Positions 34,895 through 44,456 are shown, counted from the stretch's first letter. The stretch: DNA of 64,000 bases from Streptomyces buecherae (GCF_014295035.1 NZ_CP060404.1:1654001-1718000), one strand, 5' to 3'. Made by a program: numbers and translations. The notes: generated by a model not told the origin, from the letters alone.

Positions 34895-35578
34895 TCAGGC
34901 GAAGTGGGCGCGGATCACCGTCTCGGCCGCAACCGCGTCGCCCGCCGCCAAGGCGTTCAGCAGCGCCGCGTGCTCGGCGGCGTCGGCGACCAGGTCACCG
35001 TGGTCTCGGGCGGGGGCCGGGGACCACTGGGAGCGGCGGTGCAACTCCGCGGCGATCCGCACGAGTTGGTTGTTGCCGCTCATGCCGAGCACCGCCCCGT
35101 GGAAGGCCCGGTCCGCGTCCGCGTAACCGGCCACGTCCCCGCTCGCCGCCGCCAGCGCCGCCGCGTCGGCCAGCGGGCGCAGCGCCGCCCACTGCCGCGC
35201 CGGAACCGTGCGGGCCAGCCGCAGGATCGCCGGCACCTCAAGGAGGGCCCGCACCTCGGCCAGTTCGGCGGCCTCGCGCGGGGTACGCCGGGCGACCCGG
35301 AAGCCACGGTTGGGGACGATGTGCACGGCGCCCTCGCTGGCGAGCCGCTGCATGGCCTCGCGCACCGGGGTCGCCGAGACGCCGTAGCGGTCGGCGAGCG
35401 AGGGGGCGGAGTAGACCCGGTCGGGCGTCAGCTCGCCGGCGAGGAGCGCGGCGCGCAACGCGTCCAACACCTGCTCGCGTACCGAGAACCGGCGCGGCAG
35501 GACCGGCGCGGCGGGCGCCGTCCCCGCGCGCGCCCCGGTCCACCCGCCCACGTTCACCTGCGCGGCACACTGCTCCAC
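34895..35578 (-). CDS. GntR/FCD-family transcriptional regulator
   Basis: 227 residues from GTG 35578, which has AGGGGGG just upstream; the frame is open to a GTG at 35632 (18 more residues). The winged helix is YSAPSLADRYGVSATPVREA followed by MQRLASEGAV; the FCD ligand domain follows with ALLEVPAILRLA, DADRAFHGAVLG and HAALLNALAAGD, whose His and Asp residues could bind metal. It is divergent from the FhuF-like gene across an iron box and may itself be iron-controlled, but its targets are not visible here. Confidence 0.85.
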   Translation of the reverse strand: MEQCAAQVNVGGWTGARAGTAPAAPVLPRRFSVREQVLDALRAALLAGELTPDRVYSAPSLADRYGVSATPVREAMQRLASEGAVHIVPNRGFRVARRTPREAAELAEVRALLEVPAILRLARTVPARQWAALRPLADAAALAAASGDVAGYADADRAFHGAVLGMSGNNQLVRIAAELHRRSQWSPAPARDHGDLVADAAEHAALLNALAAGDAVAAETVIRAHFA

Positions 35579-35681
35579 TCGGCCCCCCTGCGACGTCCCT
35601 GTCCGTCTTGGCCCGGACTTTCCGGGCTTCACGCACCATAGGTGGATAGCGCGTCAATTCCTACACCGACCGGTTCGCGTA

Positions 35682-35696
35682 AGGTAAGCCTTACCT
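35682..35696. promoter_or_regulatory. Iron box (DmdR/IdeR/DtxR-type operator)
   Basis: AGGTAAG-C-CTTACCT is a perfect 7-1-7 palindrome that matches the core of the DtxR/IdeR consensus TTAGGTTAGSCTAACCTAA with two compensating changes. It lies 29 nt before the FhuF-like start and between divergent genes, exactly where an iron-dependent repressor would act. Confidence 0.75.
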
Positions 35697-35725
35697 GTCG
35701 CAGCCCGTGATTCGGTGGTCCGCTC

Positions 35726-36565
35726 ATGCCCGTGGTGCCTCCCCCTCCTCTCCCGCCTCCCCCGCCCGGGCCGCTGCGGGCGGCGTACGAGCGACTCAGC
35801 GCCGTCTACCCCGCGCTGACCATCACCGACGAGGACCCGCGCACCGGCGACGGCTGGGTCACCGCGGCCGAGCTGGCAGCGGGCGGCCCGGCCCTCGACG
35901 CCTTCCTGGCCTGGGACGACGCGCAGGTGCTGCGGGACTACGGGCAGCGCGGCCGGCCCGAGGTCGTCGCCAGCTTCGGGTTGCACCGCTACGCCTGGCC
36001 GGCCTGCCTGTTGATCACCATCCCGTGGCTGCTCCAGCGGCGGGTCCCCCGGGCCCCGGTGGGCCGGGTCTCCTTCCAGCGCACGCTGGGCCGCATGACG
36101 GTGCGCGGTACGACCTTCGCCTGCCTGCCGGGCGACCCGGCGGCCAGCGCGCCCGGCGCCCGGGTGGTGCCGGACGAGGCGGCGCTGCGCGCCGAGGTGC
36201 GCTCCGCCGTCGCCGAACATCTCGGGCCGGTACTCGAAGGCTTCCGGCCGCGCATGCGGCGCGGCTCGCGCGCGCTGTGGGGGATGGCGACGGACGAGGT
36301 CGTCGAGGGCCTGTGGCACATCGGGCACCTGCTCGGTGAGGAGGAACGGGCACTGACCGAGGCCAGCCAACTACTGCCCGGCGCCACGGCCCCGTACGTC
36401 GGCGGCGCCGCGTTCCGCGAGTTGACCGGCCCCGAGGGACAGCCGCTGCGCACCAGGGACCGGGCGAGCTGCTGCCTCTTCTACACGCTGCGCCCCGAGG
36501 AGACCTGCGTGACATGCCCGCGCACCGGCGACGCGGAGCGCGTACGGCGCATGACGGCGGCCTGA
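35726..36565 (+). CDS. FhuF-like [2Fe-2S] ferric-siderophore reductase
   Basis: 279 residues. After a Pro-rich start (PVVPPPPLPPPPPGP) comes an alpha-helical domain with AWPACLLITIPWLLQRRVP. The C-terminal CCLFYTLRPEETCVTCPR supplies four Cys in the CC-x10-C-x2-C arrangement typical of FhuF, which releases iron from ferric siderophores by reduction. The iron box directly upstream supports expression under iron limitation. There is no siderophore transporter in the window, so it acts with genes elsewhere. Confidence 0.85.
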   Translation: MPVVPPPPLPPPPPGPLRAAYERLSAVYPALTITDEDPRTGDGWVTAAELAAGGPALDAFLAWDDAQVLRDYGQRGRPEVVASFGLHRYAWPACLLITIPWLLQRRVPRAPVGRVSFQRTLGRMTVRGTTFACLPGDPAASAPGARVVPDEAALRAEVRSAVAEHLGPVLEGFRPRMRRGSRALWGMATDEVVEGLWHIGHLLGEEERALTEASQLLPGATAPYVGGAAFRELTGPEGQPLRTRDRASCCLFYTLRPEETCVTCPRTGDAERVRRMTAA

Positions 36566-37052
36566 CGCCCCGTCGCACCGCAACGCGCCGCTCGCCGACA
36601 GGAGCTGACGCCTCGACCGGGGCCGCGCCGCGTCGTCAGACGTGGCCCGCCTGCGAGGAGGAACGTTCCTCGCGAGGCCGACGACTCATCGGATGACCTG
36701 TCGGCGGCGCCCGGCTGCCGGTGAGGTGACGCGCCCTCACCGGCCGGCGCGCGCCCCCGGATACGCCCACACACCAGGCCGTCCGAGATTCATCGCCGAT
36801 CAAGGTCCCGCAACTGGTCAATCGCACCAATCACTTGCGGTAGATTCACCCCATCGGGTTTCGCGACTCGAACGCGACGCGGCGTCATCGTGCCCGCGTT
36901 CGGCCCGCATCGCACCTATCCGGATGCCCTGGATCTCCGTTGGCGTCCTCTTGCCCGGAAACGCCCTAGGACAAGGTCCGGTTCCGTCAAGATGACCCGC
37001 GATAGGTCGCACTGCGGCTTAAACGTCACGGAAGCGAGGCAAGGGGCACCGG
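36566..37052. promoter_or_regulatory. Upstream region of the DUF2637 gene
   Basis: 487 nt without a supportable gene. It is AT-richer around 36780-36860, where TAGATT (36841-36846) is a -10-like hexamer. AAGGGGCACCGG before 37053 supplies the ribosome site. No hairpin of note. Confidence 0.4.
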
Positions 37053-38144
37053 ATGAATATGACCGATATATCGCTTGATTGGGCGCTTCCGGTCACCGTG
37101 GCCGTCGTCGGGGTCGCGGTAGCGGTGACGTTGAAGACGCGCGGTCAGAAGGTCGCCGCCAAGGAAGCTGCCGCGCCCGCCGACTCCTGGGAGCGCAGCG
37201 AGGAGCGTCGGCGACGCAAGGAAGCCATCTACGGCAGCGCCTCGTACCTGCTGCTGTTCTGCTGTGCGGCGGTGGCCGCCGCGCTGTCCTTCCACGGCCT
37301 GGTGGGCTTCGGACGGCAGAACCTGAACCTGCACGGCGGCTGGGAGTACCTGGTCCCGTTCGGGCTCGACGGCGCGGCCATGTTCTGCTCGGTGCTGGCG
37401 GTGCGCGAGGCGAGTCACGGCGATGCCGCGCTCGGCTCCCGCCTGCTGGTGTGGACGTTCGCGGGTGCCGCGGCCTGGTTCAACTGGGTGCACGCCCCGC
37501 GGGGCATGGGCCACGCGGGCGCCCCGCACTTCTTCGCGGGCATGTCGCTGTCGGCGGCCGTGCTCTTCGACCGCGCGCTGAAGCAGACCCGTCGGGCCGC
37601 CCTGCGCGAGCAGGGTCTGGTGCCGCGCCCGCTGCCGCAGATCCGCATCGTGCGCTGGCTGCGGGCGCCCCGCGAGACGTTCGCCGCCTGGTCGCTGATG
37701 CTGCTGGAGGGCGTACGGACGCTGGACGAGGCCGTGGAAGAGGTCCGCGAGGACCGGCGGCAGAAGGACCAGGAGCGTCAGCGCCGCCGCGATCAGGACA
37801 AGCTGGACCGTGCCCGTATCCGGGCCTACAACCGGCAGCACCGGGTGTGGGGCCGGCGCGGTGGGCGGCAGGTGGACGCCGGCGGCGGTCTGCCGGCGCC
37901 GGCCGGGCAGCTGAGTTCGGAGAGTGCCATATCCGACGCGACCGGAACCGAACGGCCGGGAACCCTGCCCGTGCTCTCCCGGCCGGCGCTCCAGCCGGTC
38001 ACCAGCACCGAGAAGGAGGGCAGCGCGGCGGCCTCTGGCCGCCCGCGTACCGTTGACCTGACCGCCGAGGACGACACGCTCACGATCCCGCGCCTCGACT
38101 CCCTGGAGGAGAAGCTCGCGGAGATCGAGCGCCAGTTCGGCTGA
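37053..38144 (+). CDS. DUF2637 membrane protein (SpdB-like)
   Basis: 363 residues. One N-terminal membrane helix (WALPVTVAVVGVAVAVTL), an Arg/Glu-rich cytoplasmic stretch (SWERSEERRRRKEAI), then helices at SYLLLFCCAAVAAALSF, YLVPFGLDGAAMFCSVLAV, LLVWTFAGAAAWFNWVHA and MSLSAAVLFDRAL form the DUF2637 domain. The C-terminal ~150 residues start with a charged coiled coil (EDRRQKDQERQRRRDQ) and end acidic. DUF2637 proteins are widespread in Streptomyces and resemble the SpdB spread proteins of conjugative plasmids; the chromosomal role is unknown. A strong hairpin follows the gene. Confidence 0.82.
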   Translation: MNMTDISLDWALPVTVAVVGVAVAVTLKTRGQKVAAKEAAAPADSWERSEERRRRKEAIYGSASYLLLFCCAAVAAALSFHGLVGFGRQNLNLHGGWEYLVPFGLDGAAMFCSVLAVREASHGDAALGSRLLVWTFAGAAAWFNWVHAPRGMGHAGAPHFFAGMSLSAAVLFDRALKQTRRAALREQGLVPRPLPQIRIVRWLRAPRETFAAWSLMLLEGVRTLDEAVEEVREDRRQKDQERQRRRDQDKLDRARIRAYNRQHRVWGRRGGRQVDAGGGLPAPAGQLSSESAISDATGTERPGTLPVLSRPALQPVTSTEKEGSAAASGRPRTVDLTAEDDTLTIPRLDSLEEKLAEIERQFG

Positions 38145-38161
38145 GTCAGGACACGCTGTGA

Positions 38162-38199
38162 ACGTGGTCCGTGCGGGGAGCGCCCCGTACGGGCCACGT
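38162..38199. terminator. Long hairpin between convergent genes
   Basis: Arms ACGTGGTCCGTGCGGGG (38162-38178) and CCCCGTACGGGCCACGT (38183-38199) pair along all 17 bp (two G-U) with a 4-nt loop, 18 nt past the DUF2637 stop. It is a likely bidirectional terminator. The following 38200-38300 repeats GTACG/GCCTCG words many times without forming a regular array, and 38300-38461 shows nothing recognisable. Confidence 0.7.
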
Positions 38200-38461
38200 C
38201 GCTTTCCACGCCTCGTACGGTTCGCACGCCTCGCACCCTGATGCGCCCCGTACGGCTCGTACGCCTCGCGCACCCGGTACGCCTCCGTGCGGCTGCCCCG
38301 ACGCCGTGCGCGGCGCGGCGGGCGGCCCCCGCTCGGCCTCCGCGCGGCGCCCGTTCGGCGGCCGGATGGTGGGGCGTAAGCGGGCGGCGGGCAGCGTCAC
38401 GCCGCGCACCACACGCCGCCCGGCCAGGTGCCGGGCGTCCCTCGTCGGCCGCGTCCCGCGT

Positions 38462-39073
38462 TCAGTCCGGGGCGTCCGCCGCCAGCTCGAACCAGATCAC
38501 CTTGCCCGCGCCGTGTTCGCGCACGCCCCAGGTGTCGGCCATCGCCTCCACGAGCAGCAGCCCCCGCCCGGACGTGCCGGCGTCCGGCACCTCCCGGCGT
38601 GGTCGGGGCATGCCGTCGGCGAAGTCCCGCACCTCCACCAGCAGTCGGCCGCCCACCTGGGCGTGCGTGCCGCGTGGCAGGCGGGCTCGGACGACGGCGC
38701 CGCCGTCCGTGTGCACCAGGGCGTTGGTGGTCAGCTCGCTGGTCAACAGCTCCGCGACGTGGGCCTGCTCCGGGCTGCCGCCCCACTGGCGCAGCAGTTC
38801 GCGCAGCGCCCTGCGGACGTCGGAGATCCCCGTGAGTTCCCCCCGGCGCAACTGCCGTGTCATCTGCGCTTCCGCGTCCTCGTGCGCTCCGCCGCCGGCG
38901 TCACCCGCCGCGACCCTTCCTACCGCTCCAGCGCTCCCCCCGGTCTCCCCCACGACGTTCCTGGTCTGCCCCGTGATCCGTGCGGCTTCCCCCGAGGCGT
39001 TCCGTCCGACGGTCGCCGTATCGGCTTCCCACCGAAGGTCCGTATCGCTTAACCGCGCAGGCTGACGCTTCAT
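38462..39073 (-). CDS. ATP-binding protein, anti-sigma (RsbW/HATPase_c_2) type
   Basis: 203 residues from ATG 39073; an internal ATG at 38866 (MTRQLRRGELTGISDVRR) would give a compact 134-residue protein more like the family norm. The GHKL ATPase motifs are VAELLTSELTTNALVHT (N box), LLVEVRDFADGMP (G1) and GTSGRGLLLVEAMADTWGV (G2). Streptomyces encodes many such small kinases; they usually bind anti-anti-sigma factors or sigma factors. No partner is adjacent. Confidence 0.82.
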   Translation of the reverse strand: MKRQPARLSDTDLRWEADTATVGRNASGEAARITGQTRNVVGETGGSAGAVGRVAAGDAGGGAHEDAEAQMTRQLRRGELTGISDVRRALRELLRQWGGSPEQAHVAELLTSELTTNALVHTDGGAVVRARLPRGTHAQVGGRLLVEVRDFADGMPRPRREVPDAGTSGRGLLLVEAMADTWGVREHGAGKVIWFELAADAPD

Positions 39074-39190
39074 ACCTCCCCGCCCCGAACCTTTCCTACC
39101 GATCCCCGTATGTCAGACGAACCGTGTGATTCGAACGCGCGCTCTCACCATGCATGCCCACTCAGCCGACCCACACTCACCGCCGCCCGC

Positions 39191-40933
39191 TCAGGGACGG
39201 GGGAGGTTGCGCAGGTTTGAGCGGGCCATCTGCACCATCTTCCCCACCCCGCCATCCAGGACGATCTTGCTCGCGGAGAGCGCGAACCCGGTGACCATCT
39301 CCGCGCGGATCTTCGGCGGGATCGACAGCGCGTTGGCGTCCGTGACGACGTCCACGAGCGCGGGCCCCTTGTGCGCGAAGGCGTCCCGCAGCGCCCCGCG
39401 GAGGTTCTTGGGCTTCTCCACCCGCACCCCGTAGGCGCCCGCAGCGCGGGCGATCTGGGCGAAGTCCGGGTTGTTGTTGCTTGTGCCATATGCCGGTAGG
39501 CCCGCTACCAGCATCTCCAGCTCGACCATGCCCAGCGAGGAGTTGTTGAACAGCACGATCTTCACCGGCAGGTCGTACTGCACCAGGGTGAGGAAGTCGC
39601 CCATCAGCATGGCGAACCCGCCGTCGCCCGACATGGAGACGACCTGCCGCTTCCGGTCGAGGAACTGCGCGCCGATCGCCTGCGGCAGGGCGTTGGCCAT
39701 CGACCCGTGCGAGAACGAACCGATCACCCGGCGCCGACCGTTGGGCGTGAGATAGCGGGCCGCCCAGACGTTGCACATCCCCGTATCCACCGTGAACACC
39801 GCGTCGTCGGCCGCCTCTTCGTCTAGCACCGAGGCGACGTATTCCGGATGGATGGGAATGTGCTTGTCTACCTTGCGGGTGTACGCCTTGACGACCCCTT
39901 CCAGTGCGTCCGCGTGCTTGCGGAGCATCCGGTCGAGGAACTTGCGGTTCGTCTTCACCCGCACCTGCGGCGTCAGGCAGCGCAGCGTCTCGCGCACGTC
40001 ACCCCAGACGGCCAGCGCCAGCGTGGAGCGCCGCCCCAGGTGCTCGGGCCGGACGTCCACCTGCACGATCTTCACGTCGTCCGGCAGGAAGGCGTTGTAC
40101 GGGAAGTCGGTGCCCAGCAGGATCAGCAGATCGCACTCGTGCGTCGCCTCGTACGCGGCGCCGTAGCCGAGCAGCCCGCTCATGCCGACGTCGTACGGGT
40201 TGTCGTACTGGATCCACTCCTTGCCGCGCAGCGCGTGCCCCACCGGGGCCTTGACCCGCTCGGCGAACGCCATCACCTCGTCGTGCGCGCCCGCCGTGCC
40301 GCTGCCGCAGAACAGCGTCACCCGCTTCGCGTCGTCCACCAGGCGGGCCAGCTCGGCGATCTCGGCGTCGCCGGGGCGTACGGAGGGCCGCGAGGTCACC
40401 AGGGCGTGCTCGACCGCGCGCTCGGGGGCCTGTTCGGCGGCCACGTCGCCCGGCAGCGCGACGACGCTGACGCCGCCACGGCCGATGGCGTGCTGCACGG
40501 CGGTCTGGAGCACCCGGGGCATCTGCCGGGAGTTGGAGATCAGCTCGCTGTAGTGGCTGCACTCGCGGAAGAGCTGGTCGGGGTGGGTCTCCTGGAAGTA
40601 GCTGGTGCCGATCTCGCTGCTGGGGATCTGTGCCGCCAGGGCCAGCACGGGGGCCATGGAGCGGTGCGCGTCGTACAGGCCGTTGATCAGGTGCACGTTG
40701 CCGGGCCCGCAGGAGCCGGCGCAGGCCGCCAGCGACCCGGTGAGCTGGGCCTCGGCGCCGGCCGCGAAGGCGGCTGCCTCCTCGTGCCGGACCTGCACCC
40801 AGTCGATCCCCGGGGTGCGGCGGATGGCGTCGATGACCGGGTTGAGGCTGTCGCCCACCACCCCGTACAGCCGCTGCACACCGGCTCGCACCAGGATGTC
40901 CACGAACTGCTCCGCCACGGTCTGCTTCGCCAT
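39191..40933 (-). CDS. poxB: Thiamine-diphosphate pyruvate dehydrogenase (quinone/oxidase type)
   Basis: 580 residues. The N-terminal Pyr domain has the catalytic Glu in VRHEEAAAFAAGAEAQLTG and GSCGPGNVHLINGLYDAH; the central domain has CGSGTAGAH and LLILLGTDFPYNAF; the C-terminal PP domain has MSGDGGFAMLMGDFLTLVQ through FNNSSLG, the TPP/Mg motif (GDG-x~25-NN). This matches PoxB, which makes acetate and CO2 from pyruvate at the membrane. The C-terminal ~25 residues (GGVGKMVQMARSNLRNLPRP) could be the membrane-binding helix. Acetolactate synthase is less likely by motif and length. Confidence 0.9.
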   Translation of the reverse strand: MAKQTVAEQFVDILVRAGVQRLYGVVGDSLNPVIDAIRRTPGIDWVQVRHEEAAAFAAGAEAQLTGSLAACAGSCGPGNVHLINGLYDAHRSMAPVLALAAQIPSSEIGTSYFQETHPDQLFRECSHYSELISNSRQMPRVLQTAVQHAIGRGGVSVVALPGDVAAEQAPERAVEHALVTSRPSVRPGDAEIAELARLVDDAKRVTLFCGSGTAGAHDEVMAFAERVKAPVGHALRGKEWIQYDNPYDVGMSGLLGYGAAYEATHECDLLILLGTDFPYNAFLPDDVKIVQVDVRPEHLGRRSTLALAVWGDVRETLRCLTPQVRVKTNRKFLDRMLRKHADALEGVVKAYTRKVDKHIPIHPEYVASVLDEEAADDAVFTVDTGMCNVWAARYLTPNGRRRVIGSFSHGSMANALPQAIGAQFLDRKRQVVSMSGDGGFAMLMGDFLTLVQYDLPVKIVLFNNSSLGMVELEMLVAGLPAYGTSNNNPDFAQIARAAGAYGVRVEKPKNLRGALRDAFAHKGPALVDVVTDANALSIPPKIRAEMVTGFALSASKIVLDGGVGKMVQMARSNLRNLPRP

Positions 40934-41044
40934 CGCGCGCTCGCCCCTTCCGCTGGGTCTCGCGGGTACCGGGCGCCGAGGAGCAGGCGCCCGCTGTCCG
41001 GGCCGGGTGCCCCGGTTCCTCCCATCAACCCACGAACCGCGCCG

Positions 41045-44000
41045 TTACGCCTCCCAGACGGTGACCGCCGTACGGTCGTCGGCGTAACCCTTCACCCGCA
41101 GCCGCACGTCCGCCAGGTAGGACGCGAGTCCGGGCGGTTCCGCCTGCGACCACCGCTCGCGCAGCGCGTCCGCGAGCGCCGGCTGCCCGGTGAACGGCTC
41201 CGCCAGTCCCGGGCCGCACAGCAGCAGCACGTCGCCCGGCCGGGCGACGGCCGCCTGGAACCGGAACGGTTCGACGGCCACGCCAGTCGCCTCCGAACCG
41301 GTCGACTCCACGCTGGCCCCGCCCGGTGCGGCCGGCGGCTCACCGGCACCGCCGGCGCCGCCACCGCCGGCCTCCGGCGCGGCGTCCACGGACTCGTCGG
41401 CCGGGGACAGGCCCACCGCGATCCGCGGGTCGGCCGGGGGACGCGGGCCGGAGCCTGCCGCCGCCGGCGCGGGCGGCGCGGGCGGCGCGGCGGGGTCGGT
41501 GTCGGGCGCGGCCTGGCCGGGGGCGGTGGTGGGGCCGCTGTCGGGGGCGGTGGCGTGCCCGGTCGGCGCTGCGGTCACGGGGGCGGCGGCCGGCTCCACG
41601 TCCTGCCAGGCGCCGTCCCGCAGTCGGAACAGCCCGCCGTCGCCGACGCCGAAGAAAATCCGCGTACGACAGTCGGGGGCGATCGGCAGCAGCAGGCAGC
41701 GCAGCGAGGCCGTGTAGGCCGTCGGGTCGAGGCCCTGTTCGTGGGCGTGCGCGCGCAGCCGGACGTAGGCGCGGTCGGTGAGCCGTTGCAGCCCCGACTT
41801 GAGCGCGGCGCGGCGCCCGCTGTGCACGTCGTCGGCGAGCCGGACGTGGCTGCGCCCGATCGCCCCGCCGATCGACGCGCACAGTTCGCGGGCCGCCCGG
41901 TGCGCGAGCGGCGCGGCCCTGGCACCGCTGGCCACGGCCACCAGCAACAGCGCCTCGTCCCCGCTGCCGAAGCGCGCGGTGAGCAGCGCGTCGCGGCGGG
42001 GCTCGCCGCGGTAGCGGGCCGAGTCGCCGCGCGAGGAGACGGCGCGCAGCGTGAGCGTGCCGTAGCTGGCCCCGTCCAACGTGGTGTCGGGCACCAGGGC
42101 GTCGAGGTCCGCGGCGTCGGCCGGCGGCAGCGCGGTCGGCTCGGCCGCGTACGTCGGCGGGCGGACCCCGATGAACTCCCCCTCGCCACGCGGCTGGCCA
42201 CTCCGGAACGGCTGCGCCCCGGACGGGCCGGCCGACCGCGACGCGGCCCCGGTGCCCACGGCACCCGCCCCGTCGGCACCCGCCACGCCCCCGACGGGCA
42301 CCTCGCCGGAGCCGGCCCACGCGGCGGCGGCCCCGGGCGAGGCGGCTGACCTTGGCGGGGCGACGGACCCGGGTTGGACGGCGGCCGAACCCGGCCGGTC
42401 GGCCACGGGGCCGTTCGGGCGACCCCGGTGCGGGGCGCCGGGGCGGCGCAACTCGGTCGTGGCCGGATGGTCCTCGGGCGGATGCCACGGGTCGGCGGGG
42501 CCGGGGGCCGTGGCGGGTACGTCGCGGGTCGGCGCGCTGCGGGACGAGGACGGTACGTCACGTGGCGGCGCTTGGCGTGGCGGCACCTGGCGGGTGGGAA
42601 GGTCGTCCCGGGTCGGGAGGTCCCGAGCCGGTACGTCGGCGGGCGGTGCGCCGCGGGTCGGTAGGCGGGTGGTGGGTACGTCGCGGGTTGGCGGGTCGCC
42701 GGTAGGTGCGCCGCTGGTGGGTTCGGCGCCGGTCGGTTCGGCGCCGGTCGCGTCGTCGGCGCTGCAGTCGGGGGCGGCGTCGGCGGCGGGGGACGTGGCG
42801 GTCTCCGTACTCGTCCCCGTGCTGGAGTCGGTACCCGTGCCGGAGCCGGAGCGGGGCTCACGGGTGGCGGGGTGGTGCGTCGTGGTCTCGCGGGAGGCGC
42901 CGGTGGTCGGGGCGGCGGGCTCGTCGGAGGTGCGCAACGCGTTGGGCGGCGTCGTCGGGCTCGGCATCGCGAAACCGACGGGCGTGCCGTAGCCGGGGAG
43001 GCCGGGGGCGCCGCCCTCGGTGCCGGGGGGCGGCGGCGGTTCCCAGGGCGCCCGCGCGGTCGGCCGGGGCCGGTTCGCGCCCCCCAGCGGGCCCGGCTCC
43101 GCCGTCGGCCGCACCCTGTGGCCCGCCGTCGAGGCCGGGCCGCCCCCGAACAACACGTCCCAGGGCCAGCCGGCCACCGGGGCACCGGTCGCCGGGGCAC
43201 CCTCCCCCGACGGCGCCCCGACCGTGCCCTCGCCCGGCTCCGGCCGACGCGCCGGCCCGACCGCGCCCACGGCGTCCGCGTCGCCGGAAGATATGCGCCC
43301 CGCCAACGGTCCAGAGCCCCCGGCCGCCCCCGGCGGCTCCTGCTCCCCCGTCAAATCCTGCTGCGCCGTGCCCTGTGGGCTGCCGGGTGCCACGGATATC
43401 CCGCCCGGCTCCGGCGGGCCGGCTTGGTCGTCGGCGCTGTCCGAGGTGAAGCCGTCCGGAGCAGAACCATCAGGGGTGGGGTCGTCGGCGACAGGATCGG
43501 ACGTCGCCGGTTGGTGCGTCGCGGGCTCGTCGGCAGCCGGAGCGTCCGGCGTCGGGGCCTGGGCTTCGGGGGTCGGCTCCCACCAGGCCAGGACCTGCGC
43601 GGCGGCGGGCTGCTCCCACCACGGAAGTTCCTCCGCCGCCGCCCCCCGGGCCTTCTCCGTGGCCTCCACCGCTTCCGGCTTCTGGGCTACGTCCAGGGGC
43701 TGCGGGACATTCGGGGTTTGCGGTGCCGGCGGGGTTTGCGGTGCCGGCGGGGTTTGGGGTGCCTGCGGTGTTCGCGCTGCCGCTGGGGAGCTGGTCGCCG
43801 CCGAGGTGTCGGGCGCGGCCACGGGAGGGTCCGGTTGCTCCGGCGCCTGCGCCGCCTCCCGTGGCGGGGCGGGCTCCGGCGGGCTCGCGGGGGCCGGCGG
43901 AGCCGGGGGCGCGGGCGGCGCGGCGGGCGCCTCGTACGGGGGGACGGGCGGCGGAGCCGGAGGCGCGGGCGGAAGCGCGGGTTCGGCCGGGGCCGGTGGC

Positions 44001-44245
44001 GCGGCGGGGGCGGCCGGGGCCTCGTGTCGGGGCGGGGGCGGCGGTTGGGGCGGGGCTGTGGGGGGACGGGCGTCCTTCGGCGCGGCCTGGTCCGGCGGTG
44101 TGCCAAGCGTCTGGGCCGCCGAGTCGAAGCGGTCATCCAGTGAGTCCGGACCGACGGCGGGACCGGTGTCGTCCTGGTCCGCCTCGTACAACTCCCGCCA
44201 CCAGTCGTCCTCGTGGCCGTGGCGGTGTTCCCCCTGCTGGCTCAT
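41045..44245 (-). CDS. PP2C-like protein with ~700-residue disordered N-terminal region
   Basis: 1066 residues from ATG 44245 (MSQQGEHRHGHEDDWWREL), preceded by GGTGGAG. Residues ~60-700 are almost all Pro, Ala, Thr, Glu and Ser, with runs such as RDVPTTRLPTRGAPPADVPA. The C-terminal ~350 residues resemble actinobacterial PP2C_2 phosphatases (SSRGDSARYRGEPRRDALLT, GVGDGGLFRLRDGAWQDV, YADDRTAVTVWEA), but the usual metal-binding DGxGG is replaced by VASGARAA near residue 767, and another low-complexity insert splits the domain. The final Asp (DDRTAV) is kept. It may be a pseudophosphatase or weak enzyme. Confidence 0.75.
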   Translation of the reverse strand: MSQQGEHRHGHEDDWWRELYEADQDDTGPAVGPDSLDDRFDSAAQTLGTPPDQAAPKDARPPTAPPQPPPPPRHEAPAAPAAPPAPAEPALPPAPPAPPPVPPYEAPAAPPAPPAPPAPASPPEPAPPREAAQAPEQPDPPVAAPDTSAATSSPAAARTPQAPQTPPAPQTPPAPQTPNVPQPLDVAQKPEAVEATEKARGAAAEELPWWEQPAAAQVLAWWEPTPEAQAPTPDAPAADEPATHQPATSDPVADDPTPDGSAPDGFTSDSADDQAGPPEPGGISVAPGSPQGTAQQDLTGEQEPPGAAGGSGPLAGRISSGDADAVGAVGPARRPEPGEGTVGAPSGEGAPATGAPVAGWPWDVLFGGGPASTAGHRVRPTAEPGPLGGANRPRPTARAPWEPPPPPGTEGGAPGLPGYGTPVGFAMPSPTTPPNALRTSDEPAAPTTGASRETTTHHPATREPRSGSGTGTDSSTGTSTETATSPAADAAPDCSADDATGAEPTGAEPTSGAPTGDPPTRDVPTTRLPTRGAPPADVPARDLPTRDDLPTRQVPPRQAPPRDVPSSSRSAPTRDVPATAPGPADPWHPPEDHPATTELRRPGAPHRGRPNGPVADRPGSAAVQPGSVAPPRSAASPGAAAAWAGSGEVPVGGVAGADGAGAVGTGAASRSAGPSGAQPFRSGQPRGEGEFIGVRPPTYAAEPTALPPADAADLDALVPDTTLDGASYGTLTLRAVSSRGDSARYRGEPRRDALLTARFGSGDEALLLVAVASGARAAPLAHRAARELCASIGGAIGRSHVRLADDVHSGRRAALKSGLQRLTDRAYVRLRAHAHEQGLDPTAYTASLRCLLLPIAPDCRTRIFFGVGDGGLFRLRDGAWQDVEPAAAPVTAAPTGHATAPDSGPTTAPGQAAPDTDPAAPPAPPAPAAAGSGPRPPADPRIAVGLSPADESVDAAPEAGGGGAGGAGEPPAAPGGASVESTGSEATGVAVEPFRFQAAVARPGDVLLLCGPGLAEPFTGQPALADALRERWSQAEPPGLASYLADVRLRVKGYADDRTAVTVWEA

Positions 44246-44456
44246 GGCCCATATTCTCCACCGCACACGACGCACGTGGACCGGAAGACCAGAACGTCTC
44301 CACACCCCGTTCGAGGCGGGAGCCCCGGTCACCGTGGGGTTGGCCCCCGCCGATCGACTGGGCAGGAACGCGCTTGCCAGTGCGAGGATGTGTGCCCGCG
44401 GGGCGGGTTCACGCCGCGGCGTATTCCCGTCGCGTCCGTCGTTGGCCCGCTTCTCG

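Noticed and set aside
37053..38144. Integrated conjugative plasmid around the SpdB-like gene
   Set aside because: No tra, integrase, Xis or replication gene and no att-like repeats nearby; chromosomal DUF2637 genes are common.
39191..40933. Acetolactate synthase large subunit for the TPP enzyme
   Set aside because: PoxB-like motifs and C-terminal helix fit better, and no small regulatory subunit gene is adjacent.
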